Positions 26,229 through 35,829 of a stretch of DNA of 64,000 nt are shown piece by piece (position 1 is the first letter of the stretch; each line of letters starts with the position of its first letter). The notes under the pieces are model-generated. The model did no database searches, was not told the origin of the DNA, and was given only the letters and a program-made list of their open reading frames with translations. Source of the DNA: Amycolatopsis dendrobii (GTDB lineage Bacteria > Actinomycetota > Actinomycetes > Mycobacteriales > Pseudonocardiaceae); NCBI RefSeq assembly GCF_014145675.1, contig NZ_JACGZW010000003.1, forward strand, positions 124,001 to 188,000. Reading direction: 5' to 3'. A program made the translations under genes and the position numbers.

Positions 26229-27431
26229 CTACTCGTGCCGGAGGGCGTCGATCGGCCGCAGCCGCGAAGCCCGGTTCGCCGGGAAACTGCCGAAGAAAAG
26301 CCCGATCAGGGCGGACACCGCGAACGCGAGCGCGATCGACGACGGCACCACCACCGGCTGGATTCCGGCGATGCTGAACCGGCTGCCGACCACTCCGATC
26401 AGCACGCCGAGCAGTCCGCCGAACAGGCTGAGCATGGTCGCCTCGGCGAGGAACTGGCCGAGGATCGCCGCGCGCGGCGCGCCGATCGCCTTGCGGATGC
26501 CGATCTCGCGGATCCGCTCGGTGACCGTGACGAGCATGATGTTCGTGACGCCGATCCCGCCGACCAGCAGCGAGATCGCCGCGACCGCGCCGAGCAGCAC
26601 GGTGAACGTCTGGATCGCCGAGGTCCGGGTCTGCAGCAGTTGCGCGGAGTTCTGGATCTGGAAGTCCGGGTTGGCCGAGGCCCGGATGCCGTGCCGGGCG
26701 TCGAGAATCGCGGTGACCTCGGCTTGGGCCAGCCCGATCGAATCGGCGGTGGTCGCCTGCACGGCGATCTGGTTCAGTCCGCCGTAGCCCGCGAGCGAGT
26801 TCTGGACCGCGCTGATCGGGGCGATCGCGACGTCGTCGGCGTTCTGCAGCCCGGTGCTGCCTTTCGTTTGCAGCACGCCGATCACGGTGAACTGGATGCT
26901 GTTGATCAGCACGTTCTTGCCGACCGGCTCGCCCGCGCCGAAGATCGATTGCGCGGTCGTCGGCCCGAGCACGACGACCTTGCGCGCCTGCGTCACGTCC
27001 TCGGCGCTGAACAGCTGACCGTCGGCGATCTGGCGGTTCGTGGTGGTGAAGTAACTGGGCTCGGTGCCGACAACGCTCGACACGTCGTAGGAGGTCTGCC
27101 CGTACGTCGCGGTCGCGCTGGTGTTCACCACTGGCGCGGCCGCCTTGACGTCCGGCGCACCCACCGGGTCGATCAGCGCGTGCGCGTCCTGCACGGTGAG
27201 CGGACGGACCTGACTGGTCTGCCCGCCGCCGCGCACCGGCGACACGTTGACCACGTCGGTGCCGAGGCCCTGAATGCTCGCGGTGATCGCCGCCGAAGCG
27301 CCGTTTCCCACTGCCACCAGCAAGATCACCGACGCGACGCCGATGGTGATGCCGAGCGTGGTGAGCACCGAACGCAGTTTGTTCGAGGCGAGCCCGCGCA
27401 CCGCGAACCGCATGATCTCGACGAAGTTCAC
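26229..27431 (-). CDS. MacB-like ABC transporter permease
   Basis: A 400-residue FtsX/MacB-type permease. TM1 (SNKLRSVLTTLGITIGVASV) is followed by a ~230-residue extracytoplasmic MacB core domain, then three C-terminal TMs including GGIGVTNIMLVTVTERIREI, the coupling-helix region IGIRKAIGAPRAAIL, and RASRLRPIDALRHE at the end. The start is GTG 27431, overlapping the ATPase gene by 4 bp. With ATPase and adaptor it forms a tripartite-like exporter or mechanotransmitter. Confidence 0.9.
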   Translation of the reverse strand: MNFVEIMRFAVRGLASNKLRSVLTTLGITIGVASVILLVAVGNGASAAITASIQGLGTDVVNVSPVRGGGQTSQVRPLTVQDAHALIDPVGAPDVKAAAPVVNTSATATYGQTSYDVSSVVGTEPSYFTTTNRQIADGQLFSAEDVTQARKVVVLGPTTAQSIFGAGEPVGKNVLINSIQFTVIGVLQTKGSTGLQNADDVAIAPISAVQNSLAGYGGLNQIAVQATTADSIGLAQAEVTAILDARHGIRASANPDFQIQNSAQLLQTRTSAIQTFTVLLGAVAAISLLVGGIGVTNIMLVTVTERIREIGIRKAIGAPRAAILGQFLAEATMLSLFGGLLGVLIGVVGSRFSIAGIQPVVVPSSIALAFAVSALIGLFFGSFPANRASRLRPIDALRHE

Positions 27432-28126
27432 GCGACCACCCCGGTGCGTACCTCGTCCGACACGATCCGCCCGTCGCTGACCCGCACGACACGGTGCGCG
27501 TGCTGCGCGACCTCGTCCTCGTGCGTGATCACCACGACCGTGCGGCCGAGTGCGTTGAGCCGGTCGAAGACGCCGAGGACGTCGACAGTGCTTGCGTGGT
27601 CGAGGTTTCCGGTCGGTTCGTCGGCGAGCAGCAACGCCGGTCCGCCGACCAGCGCCCGCGCCACCGCGACGCGCTGCTGCTGGCCGCCGGACAGTTCGTT
27701 CGGCAGATGCTTGGCCCGATCGGTGAGCCCGACCATCTCCAGCGCGGCGAGCGCACGGCGTCGCCGCTCCCCGCGCTTGAGTCCGCTGTAGATCATCGGC
27801 AGTTCCACATTGGACAGCGCACTGGTGCGCGGCACGAGATTGAACGACTGGAAGATGAAGCCGATCTTTCGGTTGCGCAGCAAGGCAAGCTGACGTTCGT
27901 TGAGATCGGCGACGGAGAATCCGTCCAGCAGGTACCGGCCCGAGGTAGGCGTGTCGAGACAGCCGAGCATGTTCAGCAGCGTCGATTTCCCGGATCCGGA
28001 CGCGCCCATGATCGCCACGTACTCGCCCGGCCACACCTGCAGCTCGACCCCGCGCAGCGCGTGCACCGCGGTTTCCCCGCTGCCGTAAGTCTTGCGCAGT
28101 CCGGAGACCGCGATCACCGGCTTCAT
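27428..28126 (-). CDS. MacB/LolD-type ABC transporter ATPase
   Basis: A 232-residue nucleotide-binding protein. Walker A is GASGSGKSTLLNMLG (41-55), the Q-loop lies in FIFQSFNLVPRTSA, the signature is LSGGQQQRVAVARAL, Walker B is LLLADEPTGNLD, and the H-loop is VVVITHEDE. This is the LolD/MacB/FtsE-type family. Its start overlaps the adaptor gene stop and its stop overlaps the permease start, each by 4 bp, indicating coupled translation in the order adaptor, ATPase, permease. Confidence 0.93.
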   Translation of the reverse strand: MKPVIAVSGLRKTYGSGETAVHALRGVELQVWPGEYVAIMGASGSGKSTLLNMLGCLDTPTSGRYLLDGFSVADLNERQLALLRNRKIGFIFQSFNLVPRTSALSNVELPMIYSGLKRGERRRRALAALEMVGLTDRAKHLPNELSGGQQQRVAVARALVGGPALLLADEPTGNLDHASTVDVLGVFDRLNALGRTVVVITHEDEVAQHAHRVVRVSDGRIVSDEVRTGVVA

Positions 28127-29373
28127 CCCCGGCCCCCGACGCCGCCTTGACGGCCACCGCCGAGCCCGCCCTGCTGACCGCCGCCGAACCCGCCAAGACC
28201 GCCCGTGCCGCCCCGCTGCTGGCCATTGGACCCACTCGACGTCGTCGGCGACGCAGCCGTGAGCACCACGCTGTCGCCTTCGCTGAGCCCGGACTTGATC
28301 TCCACAGTGGACTCCCCGCGCACGCCGACCTCGACCTGCCGCGAAACCGGCTGCCCGTTCTGCTCCACGGTGACCACGTTCGTCGTCCCGGTGGTCCGCA
28401 CCGCCGCGGCCGGAACGCTCAGCACGCCATCGGCTTCCGCGACCGTGATCACGACGCTCGCCGACTGTCCGGGCCGCAGCCCCGACGGCGGATTCGACAA
28501 CGCCAGCTTCGCGCCGTAACTGACGACGTTGCTGCTCGTGGTCGGCGTGAGGTCAATGCTGGAAACGGTCGCCTGCAACGGCTGGTCCGGAGTCGCGTTC
28601 AAGGTCACGGTGGCTTTCTGACCGGTTTTGACCTTGCTCACGTCAATTTCCGCCACCGAAGTATTGACGACAAGATTGCCCATGTCGGTGATGTCGATAA
28701 AGCCGGTGCTGCTACTACTGCTGCTGGACGACGACTGTTGCCCGGATTGGCCGCCAGAACCGGAACCGGAACTGGGCGACGCCCCTGCCGAACTGGTGCT
28801 GGAATTGGACCCGCTGCCCGTTTGCTGCCCGACCGTCCCGTTGATCGCGGTAATCGTTCCCGCGCCCGGCGCGGTCAATGTGGTGGCGGAGAGCGCTGTT
28901 TCCGCGTTGTCGACGTCCAGCTGCGCTTGATCCACTTTGGCCTGAAGCGACGCGGTGCTGCTCTGCGCCTGAGTCGCGGTCTGGTTCGCGGGCGGATTGT
29001 CCTCCGCCGTCGTCAGGTTGTCCTCGGCGACCGCGAGATTGGCCTTGGCGACCTGAAGTTGTTTGCTCGCCTGGGAAGAGTCGACAGTGGCGAGCTTCTG
29101 CCCGGCGCTCACGACGTCGCCGACCTTCACGTCGATGCTCGTGACCTTGCCGGACGTCGTGAAGTTCGCGACGCCGGTGTACGTGCTCGCGATCGTGCCC
29201 GCCGCCGAAACGGTCTGGGAAACGTTCGCGCGCCGGACCGGCGTGGTCCGGGTTTGCGCCTGCGCGGTGGAACTGGCCGGCGAAAAGGCCTGATAAATCC
29301 CGAAAGCCGCGCCGCCGAGCAGGACGACAAGGACTCCGTTGATCACCCAGGTTCGTGTGCGCAGCCGCGTCAT
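28123..29373 (-). CDS. MacA/HlyD-like membrane-fusion adaptor
   Basis: A 416-residue RND/ABC adaptor. An N-terminal membrane anchor (VINGVLVVLLGGAAFGIYQA) is followed by a biotinyl-lipoyl half (VSAGQKLATVDSSQASKQLQ), a short coiled coil (about 100-155) with the second lipoyl half (APGAGTITAINGTVG), then a ~40-residue Ser/Gly/Gln insertion, beta-barrel and membrane-proximal domains, and a Gly-rich tail (GGLGGFGGGQQGGLGGGRQG). In Gram-positives such adaptors act with MacB-like permeases without an outer-membrane channel. Confidence 0.88.
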   Translation of the reverse strand: MTRLRTRTWVINGVLVVLLGGAAFGIYQAFSPASSTAQAQTRTTPVRRANVSQTVSAAGTIASTYTGVANFTTSGKVTSIDVKVGDVVSAGQKLATVDSSQASKQLQVAKANLAVAEDNLTTAEDNPPANQTATQAQSSTASLQAKVDQAQLDVDNAETALSATTLTAPGAGTITAINGTVGQQTGSGSNSSTSSAGASPSSGSGSGGQSGQQSSSSSSSSSTGFIDITDMGNLVVNTSVAEIDVSKVKTGQKATVTLNATPDQPLQATVSSIDLTPTTSSNVVSYGAKLALSNPPSGLRPGQSASVVITVAEADGVLSVPAAAVRTTGTTNVVTVEQNGQPVSRQVEVGVRGESTVEIKSGLSEGDSVVLTAASPTTSSGSNGQQRGGTGGLGGFGGGQQGGLGGGRQGGVGGRG

Positions 29374-29437
29374 GGCCGCAAGACTGCGGGGCCCGGTTAG
29401 CAGTCAGCTGTTGGTTTCCTGTGGGACAGCTGTGTAA

Positions 29438-29842
29438 TCAGTCCTTCTTCTTTTTGTGCTTCGCCCGCACCGCGAGCAGCAATTGCCGGACCGCGTCCAC
29501 CACCAATACCGCCGACAGCGTGCCGAGCCCGAGCGCCCCGGCGATATGTCCGCCGAAGTACCGTTCCGAGATCAATTTCGTGCCGTCGCTCGCCGTGGTG
29601 GAGACCGTGACGACCCCGGCGTGCCACAGCGCGAACGCCGCCCACAGCACCAATCCGGCCACCACGACCTCGCCGAGCGCGACGAACGCGCGCCACGGCT
29701 GGTTGAGCTTCGTCTGCGGCTGTGTTTCCTCCGGCGGCCAAAGCCCGGCTCCGGTCGGCTGGGGTAGGTCGATCACGGGGTCCAGCCTTTCAGGTTCGCC
29801 GTCGTTCCGCGTCCCTCGTGGGGGTTCAGTTCCGGGAGTCAT
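29438..29842 (-). CDS. Two-helix membrane protein with basic tail
   Basis: 134 residues: a Pro-rich N-terminus (~50 residues), two predicted membrane helices (VALGEVVVAGLVLWAAFALW and GALGLGTLSAVLVVDAVRQL) and a very basic end (AKHKKKKD). ATG 29842 overlaps the DUF3093 gene by 17 bp, so it is probably the third gene of a same-strand group. Function unknown. Confidence 0.65.
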   Translation of the reverse strand: MTPGTEPPRGTRNDGEPERLDPVIDLPQPTGAGLWPPEETQPQTKLNQPWRAFVALGEVVVAGLVLWAAFALWHAGVVTVSTTASDGTKLISERYFGGHIAGALGLGTLSAVLVVDAVRQLLLAVRAKHKKKKD

Positions 29843-30296
29843 CGGCCTGCTCCTCGGGTCGGTTCTTCGCGGCCAGCTCCGCGAGCGCGGTCTTCAGCGC
29901 TTCGACGTCGCGGGCCCAGGCGAGCACCACCGTGCCGTCGTCCAACCCGACCGGCAACTCGTCGTACTTGCGCGGCACCGACCAGCCGCCGCCGAGCACC
30001 CGCGTCCCGACTGGCGCGCCGACGTCGGTCACCGAGACGATCCGCTCGGCGGCCAGCGTCTCCCGCCCCTGCCGCAGCCCCTCGGTGGTGACCTCGAGCG
30101 AGAGGAACCGGCGCCGCGCGTAAACCCAGGGCAGGGTCAGCGCGACCAGCGCGACACCGATCAGCACCCAGCCGACGACGTGCGTCGGCCCGCCGGTGGC
30201 CAGTTCGGCGAGCGCGCCCAGCAGCGCGAACAGCGGGCCCCAGATCAGCGCCGACCACCCGACGCCGGGCTCGGAGTACAGCGTCCTCGCCGCCAT
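29826..30296 (-). CDS. DUF3093-type membrane protein
   Basis: A 156-residue protein with two N-terminal membrane helices (about 14-32 and 39-58) followed by a ~95-residue beta-rich domain (FLSLEVTTEGLRQGRETLAA, RKYDELPVGLDDGTVVLAWA) with PH-like appearance, as in DUF3093. ATG 30296 overlaps the stop of the upstream membrane-protein gene by one base. Function unknown. Confidence 0.7.
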   Translation of the reverse strand: MAARTLYSEPGVGWSALIWGPLFALLGALAELATGGPTHVVGWVLIGVALVALTLPWVYARRRFLSLEVTTEGLRQGRETLAAERIVSVTDVGAPVGTRVLGGGWSVPRKYDELPVGLDDGTVVLAWARDVEALKTALAELAAKNRPEEQADDSRN

Positions 30297-30868
30297 TACA
30301 GCTTCTTGCCGACCTTCGGGAAGTAGTCCGCCACCTTCGGCAGGTACAACAGGATCAGCATGACGATCAGCGCCAGCGACGAGACGAGCGCGAAGATGCT
30401 GCGGATCACCCCGAGTTCGAACACGATGCCGAGCACCGCCAGCAGCGTCGCGATGCTGCGTGCCGAACGCGTGCCCTCGCGGGCCTTCCAGGCGAACAGC
30501 ACGAGCAGCGCACCGAAGCACAGCGCGCCGATCAACATGGCCCACACCAGTGTGTTGGCGTTGGCCTGCACCTGAGCGACGTCGACCTTCTGGCCTGCCT
30601 GCCGCACCTGCTCGATCGCGCGGTCGACCAGCTGCTGCTTGAGCAAGACGGTGACGACCTGCCCGGCCACCACGATCACCGCGGCCACGATGGCGAGCAC
30701 GAACGCGACGTGCACCGGCGTCGGCGGCTTGGCCTTCGGCGCGATCTGCCCCGGCAGCACCGGATCCGGCGCGCGCCCGCGCTTGCGGCGCTCGTCGTCG
30801 GTGAGCCCGGAAAGATCGTCCGAGGTCACGCTGGCTGGCTTCGGGGTGTTCTCGTCCTTCTCGGCCAC
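30296..30868 (-). CDS. Four-helix membrane protein next to hemB
   Basis: 190 residues: a hydrophilic N-terminus (~50 residues, LTDDERRKRGRAPDPVLPGQ), TM1 (VAFVLAIVAAVIVVAGQVVT), a short extracytoplasmic helix, then three more membrane segments ending in a basic tail. It begins at GTG 30868, 20 nt after hemB on the same strand. M. tuberculosis has a membrane protein gene (Rv0513) beside hemB too. Function unknown. Confidence 0.7.
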   Translation of the reverse strand: MAEKDENTPKPASVTSDDLSGLTDDERRKRGRAPDPVLPGQIAPKAKPPTPVHVAFVLAIVAAVIVVAGQVVTVLLKQQLVDRAIEQVRQAGQKVDVAQVQANANTLVWAMLIGALCFGALLVLFAWKAREGTRSARSIATLLAVLGIVFELGVIRSIFALVSSLALIVMLILLYLPKVADYFPKVGKKL

Positions 30869-30888
30869 CCGAAAGACCCTACCCGGGC

Positions 30889-31860
30889 TCAGTCCAGCCA
30901 GGCCGCGGCCTCGGCCGCCCAGTAGGTCAGGATCATGTCCGCCCCCGCGCGGCGGATGGAGGTGAGCACCTCGAGGACAGTGCGCTCGCGCTCGATCCAG
31001 CCGTTCGCCGCGGCCGCCTCGACCATCGCGTACTCGCCGGAGATGTTGTACGCCGCGACGGGAACCGGCGAAATGTCGGCCGCCGCCTTGATGATGTCCA
31101 AATAGGACAGTGCAGGCTTGACCATGACCATGTCCGCGCCCTCGGCGAGGTCGAGTTCGAGCTCCCGCATCGCCTCGCGCGCGTTGCCGAGGTCCTGCTG
31201 GTAAGTCTTGCGGTCGCCCTTGAGCTGCGAGTCGACGGCCTCGCGGAAAGGCCCGTAGAACGCGCTGGCGTACTTGATCGAATAGGCGAGAATCGCGGTC
31301 TCGCTGTGCCCGACCTCGTCGAGCGCCCGGCGGATCACGCCGACCTGCCCGTCCATCATCCCGCTCGGCCCGAGCACGTGCGCCCCGGCTTCCGCCTGTG
31401 CGACCCCCATCTCGGCGTACAGCCGGAGGGTGGCGTCGTTGTCGACCACACCGTCCGCGTCGAGCACACCGCAGTGCCCGTGATCGGTGAACTCGTCCAA
31501 GCAGGTGTCGGCCATCAGCACGGTGGAGTCGCCGAGCTCGCTGCGCAGATCCCGCAACGCGACGTTGAGAATGCCCTTCTCGTCAACCGCGCCGGAGCCC
31601 TCCGGATCCCGCTTCTCCGGAATGCCGAAGAGCATGATCCCGCCAACCCCGGCGTTGACCGCCTCGACCGCGGCCTTGCGCAGAGTGTCGCGAGTGTGCT
31701 GAACAACCCCGGGCATGCTGGCGATCGGCCGCGGCGCGTCGAGACCCTCGGCCACGAACATCGGCAGAATCAACTGCCGTGGCCGCAACGTGGTCTCACC
31801 GACCAACCTGCGCATTGCCGGAGTAGTACGAAGCCTGCGGGGTCGCTGCTCAGGGAACAC
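30889..31860 (-). CDS. hemB: Porphobilinogen synthase
   Basis: A 323-residue ALAD that condenses two 5-aminolevulinate molecules. Active-site lysines lie in [17 protein letters not shown] and [14 protein letters not shown]. The metal loop reads [15 protein letters not shown] (about 117-131): two cysteines as in zinc enzymes but aspartate in place of the middle cysteine, a mixed type. The start is GTG 31860. It follows hemD across a family B palindrome on the same strand. Confidence 0.95.
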   Translation of the reverse strand: MFPEQRPRRLRTTPAMRRLVGETTLRPRQLILPMFVAEGLDAPRPIASMPGVVQHTRDTLRKAAVEAVNAGVGGIMLFGIPEKRDPEGSGAVDEKGILNVALRDLRSELGDSTVLMADTCLDEFTDHGHCGVLDADGVVDNDATLRLYAEMGVAQAEAGAHVLGPSGMMDGQVGVIRRALDEVGHSETAILAYSIKYASAFYGPFREAVDSQLKGDRKTYQQDLGNAREAMRELELDLAEGADMVMVKPALSYLDIIKAAADISPVPVAAYNISGEYAMVEAAAANGWIERERTVLEVLTSIRRAGADMILTYWAAEAAAWLD

Positions 31861-31893
31861 ACATCCAAGGTACTCCCGCGCCTCCCCGGAAAG

Positions 31894-31944
31894 CCGTGAA
31901 GGGCTCCTTGAGGGAATCAGATTCCCGCAAGGAGCCCTTCACGG
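31894..31944. terminator. Family B palindrome, copy 1: between hemD and hemB
   Basis: Arms 31894-31918 and 31920-31944 (25 bp, one mismatch) centred on GAATCAGATTC. It starts 8 nt beyond the hemD stop (minus strand) and lies 33 nt before hemB. The same sequence with small changes occurs after regX3 at 53829-53879. It probably reduces read-through from the rex-hemACD transcript into hemB. Confidence 0.8.
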
Positions 31945-31952
31945 ACAAATCC

Positions 31953-33485
31953 TCAGCTGCGCCGGGTGCGCTTGGCCTTCCGCGGCGGCGGCAACGCGCC
32001 CTCCGCACGAAGCCGCGCGGCGTGCTCGGCGAGAGCGTCCACCAAATGCGGCACGTCAGCCTTCTCCGGCTGAACATCCACCCGCAGACCGAATTCCACC
32101 GCGGTCTCCGCGGTCTTCGGCCCAATGCACGCGACCAACGTGCGCGTGTGCGGCTTCCCGGCGATGCCCACCAGGTTCCGCACGGTCGACGACGAGGTGA
32201 AGCAGACCGCGTCGAACCCGCCGGTCTTGATCATCTCGCGGGTCTCGGCTGGCGGCGGGGCGGCCCGGACGGTCCGGTAGGCCGTGACGTCGTCCACTTC
32301 CCAGCCCCGCTCGACCAGACCGGCCGACAGGATCTCGGTGGCGATGTCCGCGCGCGGCAGCAGGACGCGGTTCACCGGGTCCAGCACGTCGTCGTACGGC
32401 GGGAACTCGGCCAGCAGGCCCTCGGACGACTGCTCGCCGGTCGGGACCAGCTCCGGGATGATGCCGAACGAGCGCACCTTCGCCGCGGTCGATTCGCCGA
32501 CGCAGGCGATCTTCACGCCGGAGAACGCGCGCGCGTCGAGACCGAACTCCTCGAACTTCTCCCACACCGCGCGCACCGCGTTGGTGGAGGTGAAGACGAT
32601 CCACTGGTAGCGGCCGTCGACCAGGCCCTTGACCGAACGCTCCATCTGCGCCGGGCTGCGGGGCGGCTCGACCGAAATCGTCGGGACCTCGTGCGAGGTC
32701 GCGCCGTGGCCGCGCAGCCGCTCGGCCATTTCGCCGGCCTGCTCCTTGGTGCGCGGCACCAGGACCTTCCAGCCGTACAGCGCCCGCGACTCCCACCAGG
32801 ACAGCTTCGACCGCTGTCCGGCGGCCTGGCCGACCGTCACGACCAGCGGGCCGACCAGTTCGCCCGCGTCGTTCGCGACCGAGGCGAGGGTGGTGTCCAG
32901 CGTGCGCTGGGTGTTGATGGTGCCGTTCGCGGTGACCGCGACCGGGGTGGTCGCGGGCAGCCCCTTCTCGGTGAGCTGGCTTGCCGCCTCGGCGAGGTGC
33001 GCGGAGGTCGCGTGCAGCACGATCGGGCCGGGGACCGCGGCCAGCGCGCCCCAGTCCACCTCGCCGCGGACGTCCGCCTCGGTGTAGGTGCCGCCAAGCG
33101 CGACCCCCGCGTACGCGGGCACCGCAGTGCCCGGCGCGACGCCCGGGATGACATCGAACACGGCCGACGTGCGGGCAACGGCCTGGACCTCGGCCACGAC
33201 GGCCGGGCTGGTCAGCGGGTCGCCGGAGACCAGCCGCAGCGCGAGCCGGCCCGCCTTGGCCTCGGCGGTCAGGTCCTTCGCGACGTCGGACGGTTCGCCG
33301 ACGGCGGGCCGGACCTCGGCGCCGGGGGCGGCGAAGGCGAGCACGCTGGCGGGCACGTCCGGGTCGGTCACCACGACCTCGGCCTTGGCCAGGAGTTCCT
33401 GGGCGCGGACGGTGAGCAGCCCGGCGTCCCCGGGGCCCGAGCCCACGAAGGCGACGCGCCCGGCGGTCTTGCGAGCAGGGGTCAT
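31953..33485 (-). CDS. hemD: Uroporphyrinogen-III synthase fused to a SUMT-like methyltransferase domain
   Basis: A 510-residue two-domain protein. The N-terminal half is tetrapyrrole-methylase-like: VGSGPGDAGLLTVRAQELL, VSGDPLTSPAVVAEVQAVAR and IPGVAPGTAVPAYAGVALGG. The C-terminal half (about 260-500) is HemD, with VFTSTNAVRAVWEKFEEFGL and CFTSSSTVRNLVG. The usual SUMT motif GDPFVFGRGGEE is not conserved, so methylation activity is doubtful. ATG 33485 is chosen by the methylase N-terminus and an upstream GGAG. M. tuberculosis Rv0511 has the same fusion. Confidence 0.9.
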   Translation of the reverse strand: MTPARKTAGRVAFVGSGPGDAGLLTVRAQELLAKAEVVVTDPDVPASVLAFAAPGAEVRPAVGEPSDVAKDLTAEAKAGRLALRLVSGDPLTSPAVVAEVQAVARTSAVFDVIPGVAPGTAVPAYAGVALGGTYTEADVRGEVDWGALAAVPGPIVLHATSAHLAEAASQLTEKGLPATTPVAVTANGTINTQRTLDTTLASVANDAGELVGPLVVTVGQAAGQRSKLSWWESRALYGWKVLVPRTKEQAGEMAERLRGHGATSHEVPTISVEPPRSPAQMERSVKGLVDGRYQWIVFTSTNAVRAVWEKFEEFGLDARAFSGVKIACVGESTAAKVRSFGIIPELVPTGEQSSEGLLAEFPPYDDVLDPVNRVLLPRADIATEILSAGLVERGWEVDDVTAYRTVRAAPPPAETREMIKTGGFDAVCFTSSSTVRNLVGIAGKPHTRTLVACIGPKTAETAVEFGLRVDVQPEKADVPHLVDALAEHAARLRAEGALPPPRKAKRTRRS

Positions 33486-33567
33486 CGTTGGTGTTCTTCT
33501 CCTCTTGGGCGGCCGGTGCTCCGGCCGCTGGTGTCGGGCAGGTCGTGCGGGTCGGTGACGACTGGCG

Positions 33568-34515
33568 TCACAGCGCGGGGCCGAGCAGCGCCCCGGCACC
33601 CAGGTCAAGCAGTTCGGCGGCCAGTTCCCGGCCGAGCTTCTCCGCCTCGCCGATCCCGGCGATCGCGGACGCCCGCACCATGTCGACGCCGCCGTTCTCG
33701 CCTTCGACGGCAGCGGTGCCGCGCAGCGAGATGCGTTCCACCACCGCGCCCTCGTCGTCGAGGTCCTCGACGATCTCGGCGAGCGCGCCCACCGGCGCGC
33801 TGCACCCGGCTTCGAGCGCGGCGAGCAGAGCCCGTTCGGCCGTCACCGCGACCCGCGTGCTCTCGTCGTCCACCGCGGACGCGAGCAGGTGCTCGATGTC
33901 CACGTCGGCGGCCCGGCACTCCAGCGCCAGCGCCCCCTGCGCGGGAGCGGGCAGCATCTGGATCGGGTCGAGGGTTTCGGTGATCTCGTCCACCCGGCCG
34001 ACCCTGGCCAGTCCGGCACGCGCGAGCACCACGGCATCCAGCTCGCCGTCGGCCACCTTGCGCATGCGGGTATCGATATTGCCTCGGATCGGCACGATTT
34101 CCAAACCGAGACCCAGCGCGCGCAACTGAGCCATGCGCCGAGCCGCGCCGGTGCCGACCTTCGCGCCCGGCGGAAGCTCGCCGAGGGTGAGACCGTCGCG
34201 GGCGATCAGCGCGTCGCGCGGGTCCTCGCGCGGCGGCACCGCGGCCAGCACGAGGCCTTCCTCGGGTGCGGTGGGCAGGTCTTTGTACGAGTGCACGGCG
34301 ACGTCGATCTCGTTGCGCAGCAACGTTTCCCGCAGCGCCGAGGTGAACACGCCGACCCCGATCTGCGAGATCGGGGCGCTGGAGAGGTCGCCGGGGGTGG
34401 TGACGGTGACGATCTCCACCTCCGCCCCGGTGGCGCGGATGGTGTCGGCGACGATGCCGGTCTGCGCGAGGGCGAGCTTGCTGCCCCGCGTGCCGATGCG
34501 AATGACTCTGGTCAC
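33568..34515 (-). CDS. hemC: Hydroxymethylbilane synthase
   Basis: A 315-residue porphobilinogen deaminase. The N-terminus [55 protein letters not shown] and the dipyrromethane-anchoring cysteine in [12 protein letters not shown] are conserved. It polymerises four porphobilinogens. The GTG start at 34515 abuts the hemA stop with no gap, so hemA and hemC are almost certainly co-translated. Confidence 0.96.
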   Translation of the reverse strand: MTRVIRIGTRGSKLALAQTGIVADTIRATGAEVEIVTVTTPGDLSSAPISQIGVGVFTSALRETLLRNEIDVAVHSYKDLPTAPEEGLVLAAVPPREDPRDALIARDGLTLGELPPGAKVGTGAARRMAQLRALGLGLEIVPIRGNIDTRMRKVADGELDAVVLARAGLARVGRVDEITETLDPIQMLPAPAQGALALECRAADVDIEHLLASAVDDESTRVAVTAERALLAALEAGCSAPVGALAEIVEDLDDEGAVVERISLRGTAAVEGENGGVDMVRASAIAGIGEAEKLGRELAAELLDLGAGALLGPAL

Positions 34516-35829
34516 TTACCGCTTCTTCTCGGTTTCCGGCGCTGTCGGGCTCGCCACGGCCGCAGGAGCCTGCGGGTCGAGGCAGAACAGTTCCCGCAAC
34601 GCGTTGGCGTAGTCGGTGTCGGCCGTCTCGGCGGCCAGCTGCTTGACCCGCACCGTCGGCGCGTGCAGCAGCTTGTCGACCACGCGGCGAACCGTGCGGC
34701 CGACCTCTTCGCGAACCTGGCTGTCGAGTTCCGGCAGCCGGTTGTCCAGGCGGAGCAGTTCCGCGTCCACCACCTCGGCCGCGCGCCTGCGCAGCGCGGT
34801 GACCGTGGGCGTGACCTCGGCACTGCGCTGTCCGGCGAGGTACTCGCGCACCTCGTCGAGCACGATGCCGTTGGCTTTGGCGGTCTGCCGGTCGGTGGTC
34901 GGGGCTCCGGCGTCGCGCATGCGGCGCTGGATCGTCTCCAGGTCGACCACGGTGACGTCGGCGAGTTCGGCGACCGCGGGGTCGACGTCCTTGGGCAGCC
35001 CGAGGTCGCAGACGACCAGCGGACGTCCGGCGCGCGCGGGCACGTGTCCGGCGAGGAAGACCGCGTCCTGCGCCCCGGTGCACGCCACGACGAGATCGGC
35101 CAGCTCGACCGCGCCGGCGAGTTCGGTCAACGGCACCGAACGCGCCGGGATCCCCTCCGCGACGACCTTCTCGGCCAGCCGGACGGCGTTGGCCTCGGTG
35201 CGGTTGGCCACGGTGATCTCGGCGATCCCGGCCTTGCGCAGCTGCGCCGCGGTGAGCGCGCCCATCGAACCGGCCCCGACGATCAGCGCGTGCTTGCCAG
35301 CGATGTCGCCCGCGGCGGCCAGCGCCTCGGACACGACGGACGCGCCGAGCTGGTCGAGCCCGGTCTCGGAGTGCACGCGCTTGCCGACGCGCAGCGTGGT
35401 CTGGATCAGCTCGTGCAGCGTGCGGCCGACGGTGCCGGCGTCGCGCGCGGTCGCGTACGAGGAACGGACCTGGCCGAGGATCTGCGTCTCGCCGACCACC
35501 ATCGAGTCAAGGCCCGAGGCGACGGAGAACAGGTGCTCGACGGCCGCGCCCGCGTAGTGCACGTACAGGCTGTCGTACAACTCGGCCGGCTCCATCCCGG
35601 CCTTGCGGGAGAGCACCTCCGAGACGTCGTTGACGCCGCCGTGGAACGTCTCGACCACGGCGTAGACCTCGATGCGGTTGCACGTCGAGACGAGCATGAC
35701 CTCGCTGATGTGCTCGGCCTGCTGCAGGTCGTGCAGGACCTTGGTCAGCTCGTCCGCGGGGATCGCCGCACGCTCGAGCGTGCCGAGATCCGCACTGCGA
35801 TGGGAGAGCCCGACCGCCAACACGCTCAT
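34516..35829 (-). CDS. hemA: Glutamyl-tRNA reductase
   Basis: A 437-residue NADPH enzyme that starts the C5 heme pathway. The catalytic cysteine is C50 in [31 protein letters not shown] and [21 protein letters not shown] (NADPH binding) follow, and the C-terminal dimerisation helices include [16 protein letters not shown]. The rex stop is directly adjacent to its ATG at 35829, giving a rex-hemA-hemC-hemD unit as in Streptomyces. Confidence 0.96.
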   Translation of the reverse strand: MSVLAVGLSHRSADLGTLERAAIPADELTKVLHDLQQAEHISEVMLVSTCNRIEVYAVVETFHGGVNDVSEVLSRKAGMEPAELYDSLYVHYAGAAVEHLFSVASGLDSMVVGETQILGQVRSSYATARDAGTVGRTLHELIQTTLRVGKRVHSETGLDQLGASVVSEALAAAGDIAGKHALIVGAGSMGALTAAQLRKAGIAEITVANRTEANAVRLAEKVVAEGIPARSVPLTELAGAVELADLVVACTGAQDAVFLAGHVPARAGRPLVVCDLGLPKDVDPAVAELADVTVVDLETIQRRMRDAGAPTTDRQTAKANGIVLDEVREYLAGQRSAEVTPTVTALRRRAAEVVDAELLRLDNRLPELDSQVREEVGRTVRRVVDKLLHAPTVRVKQLAAETADTDYANALRELFCLDPQAPAAVASPTAPETEKKR

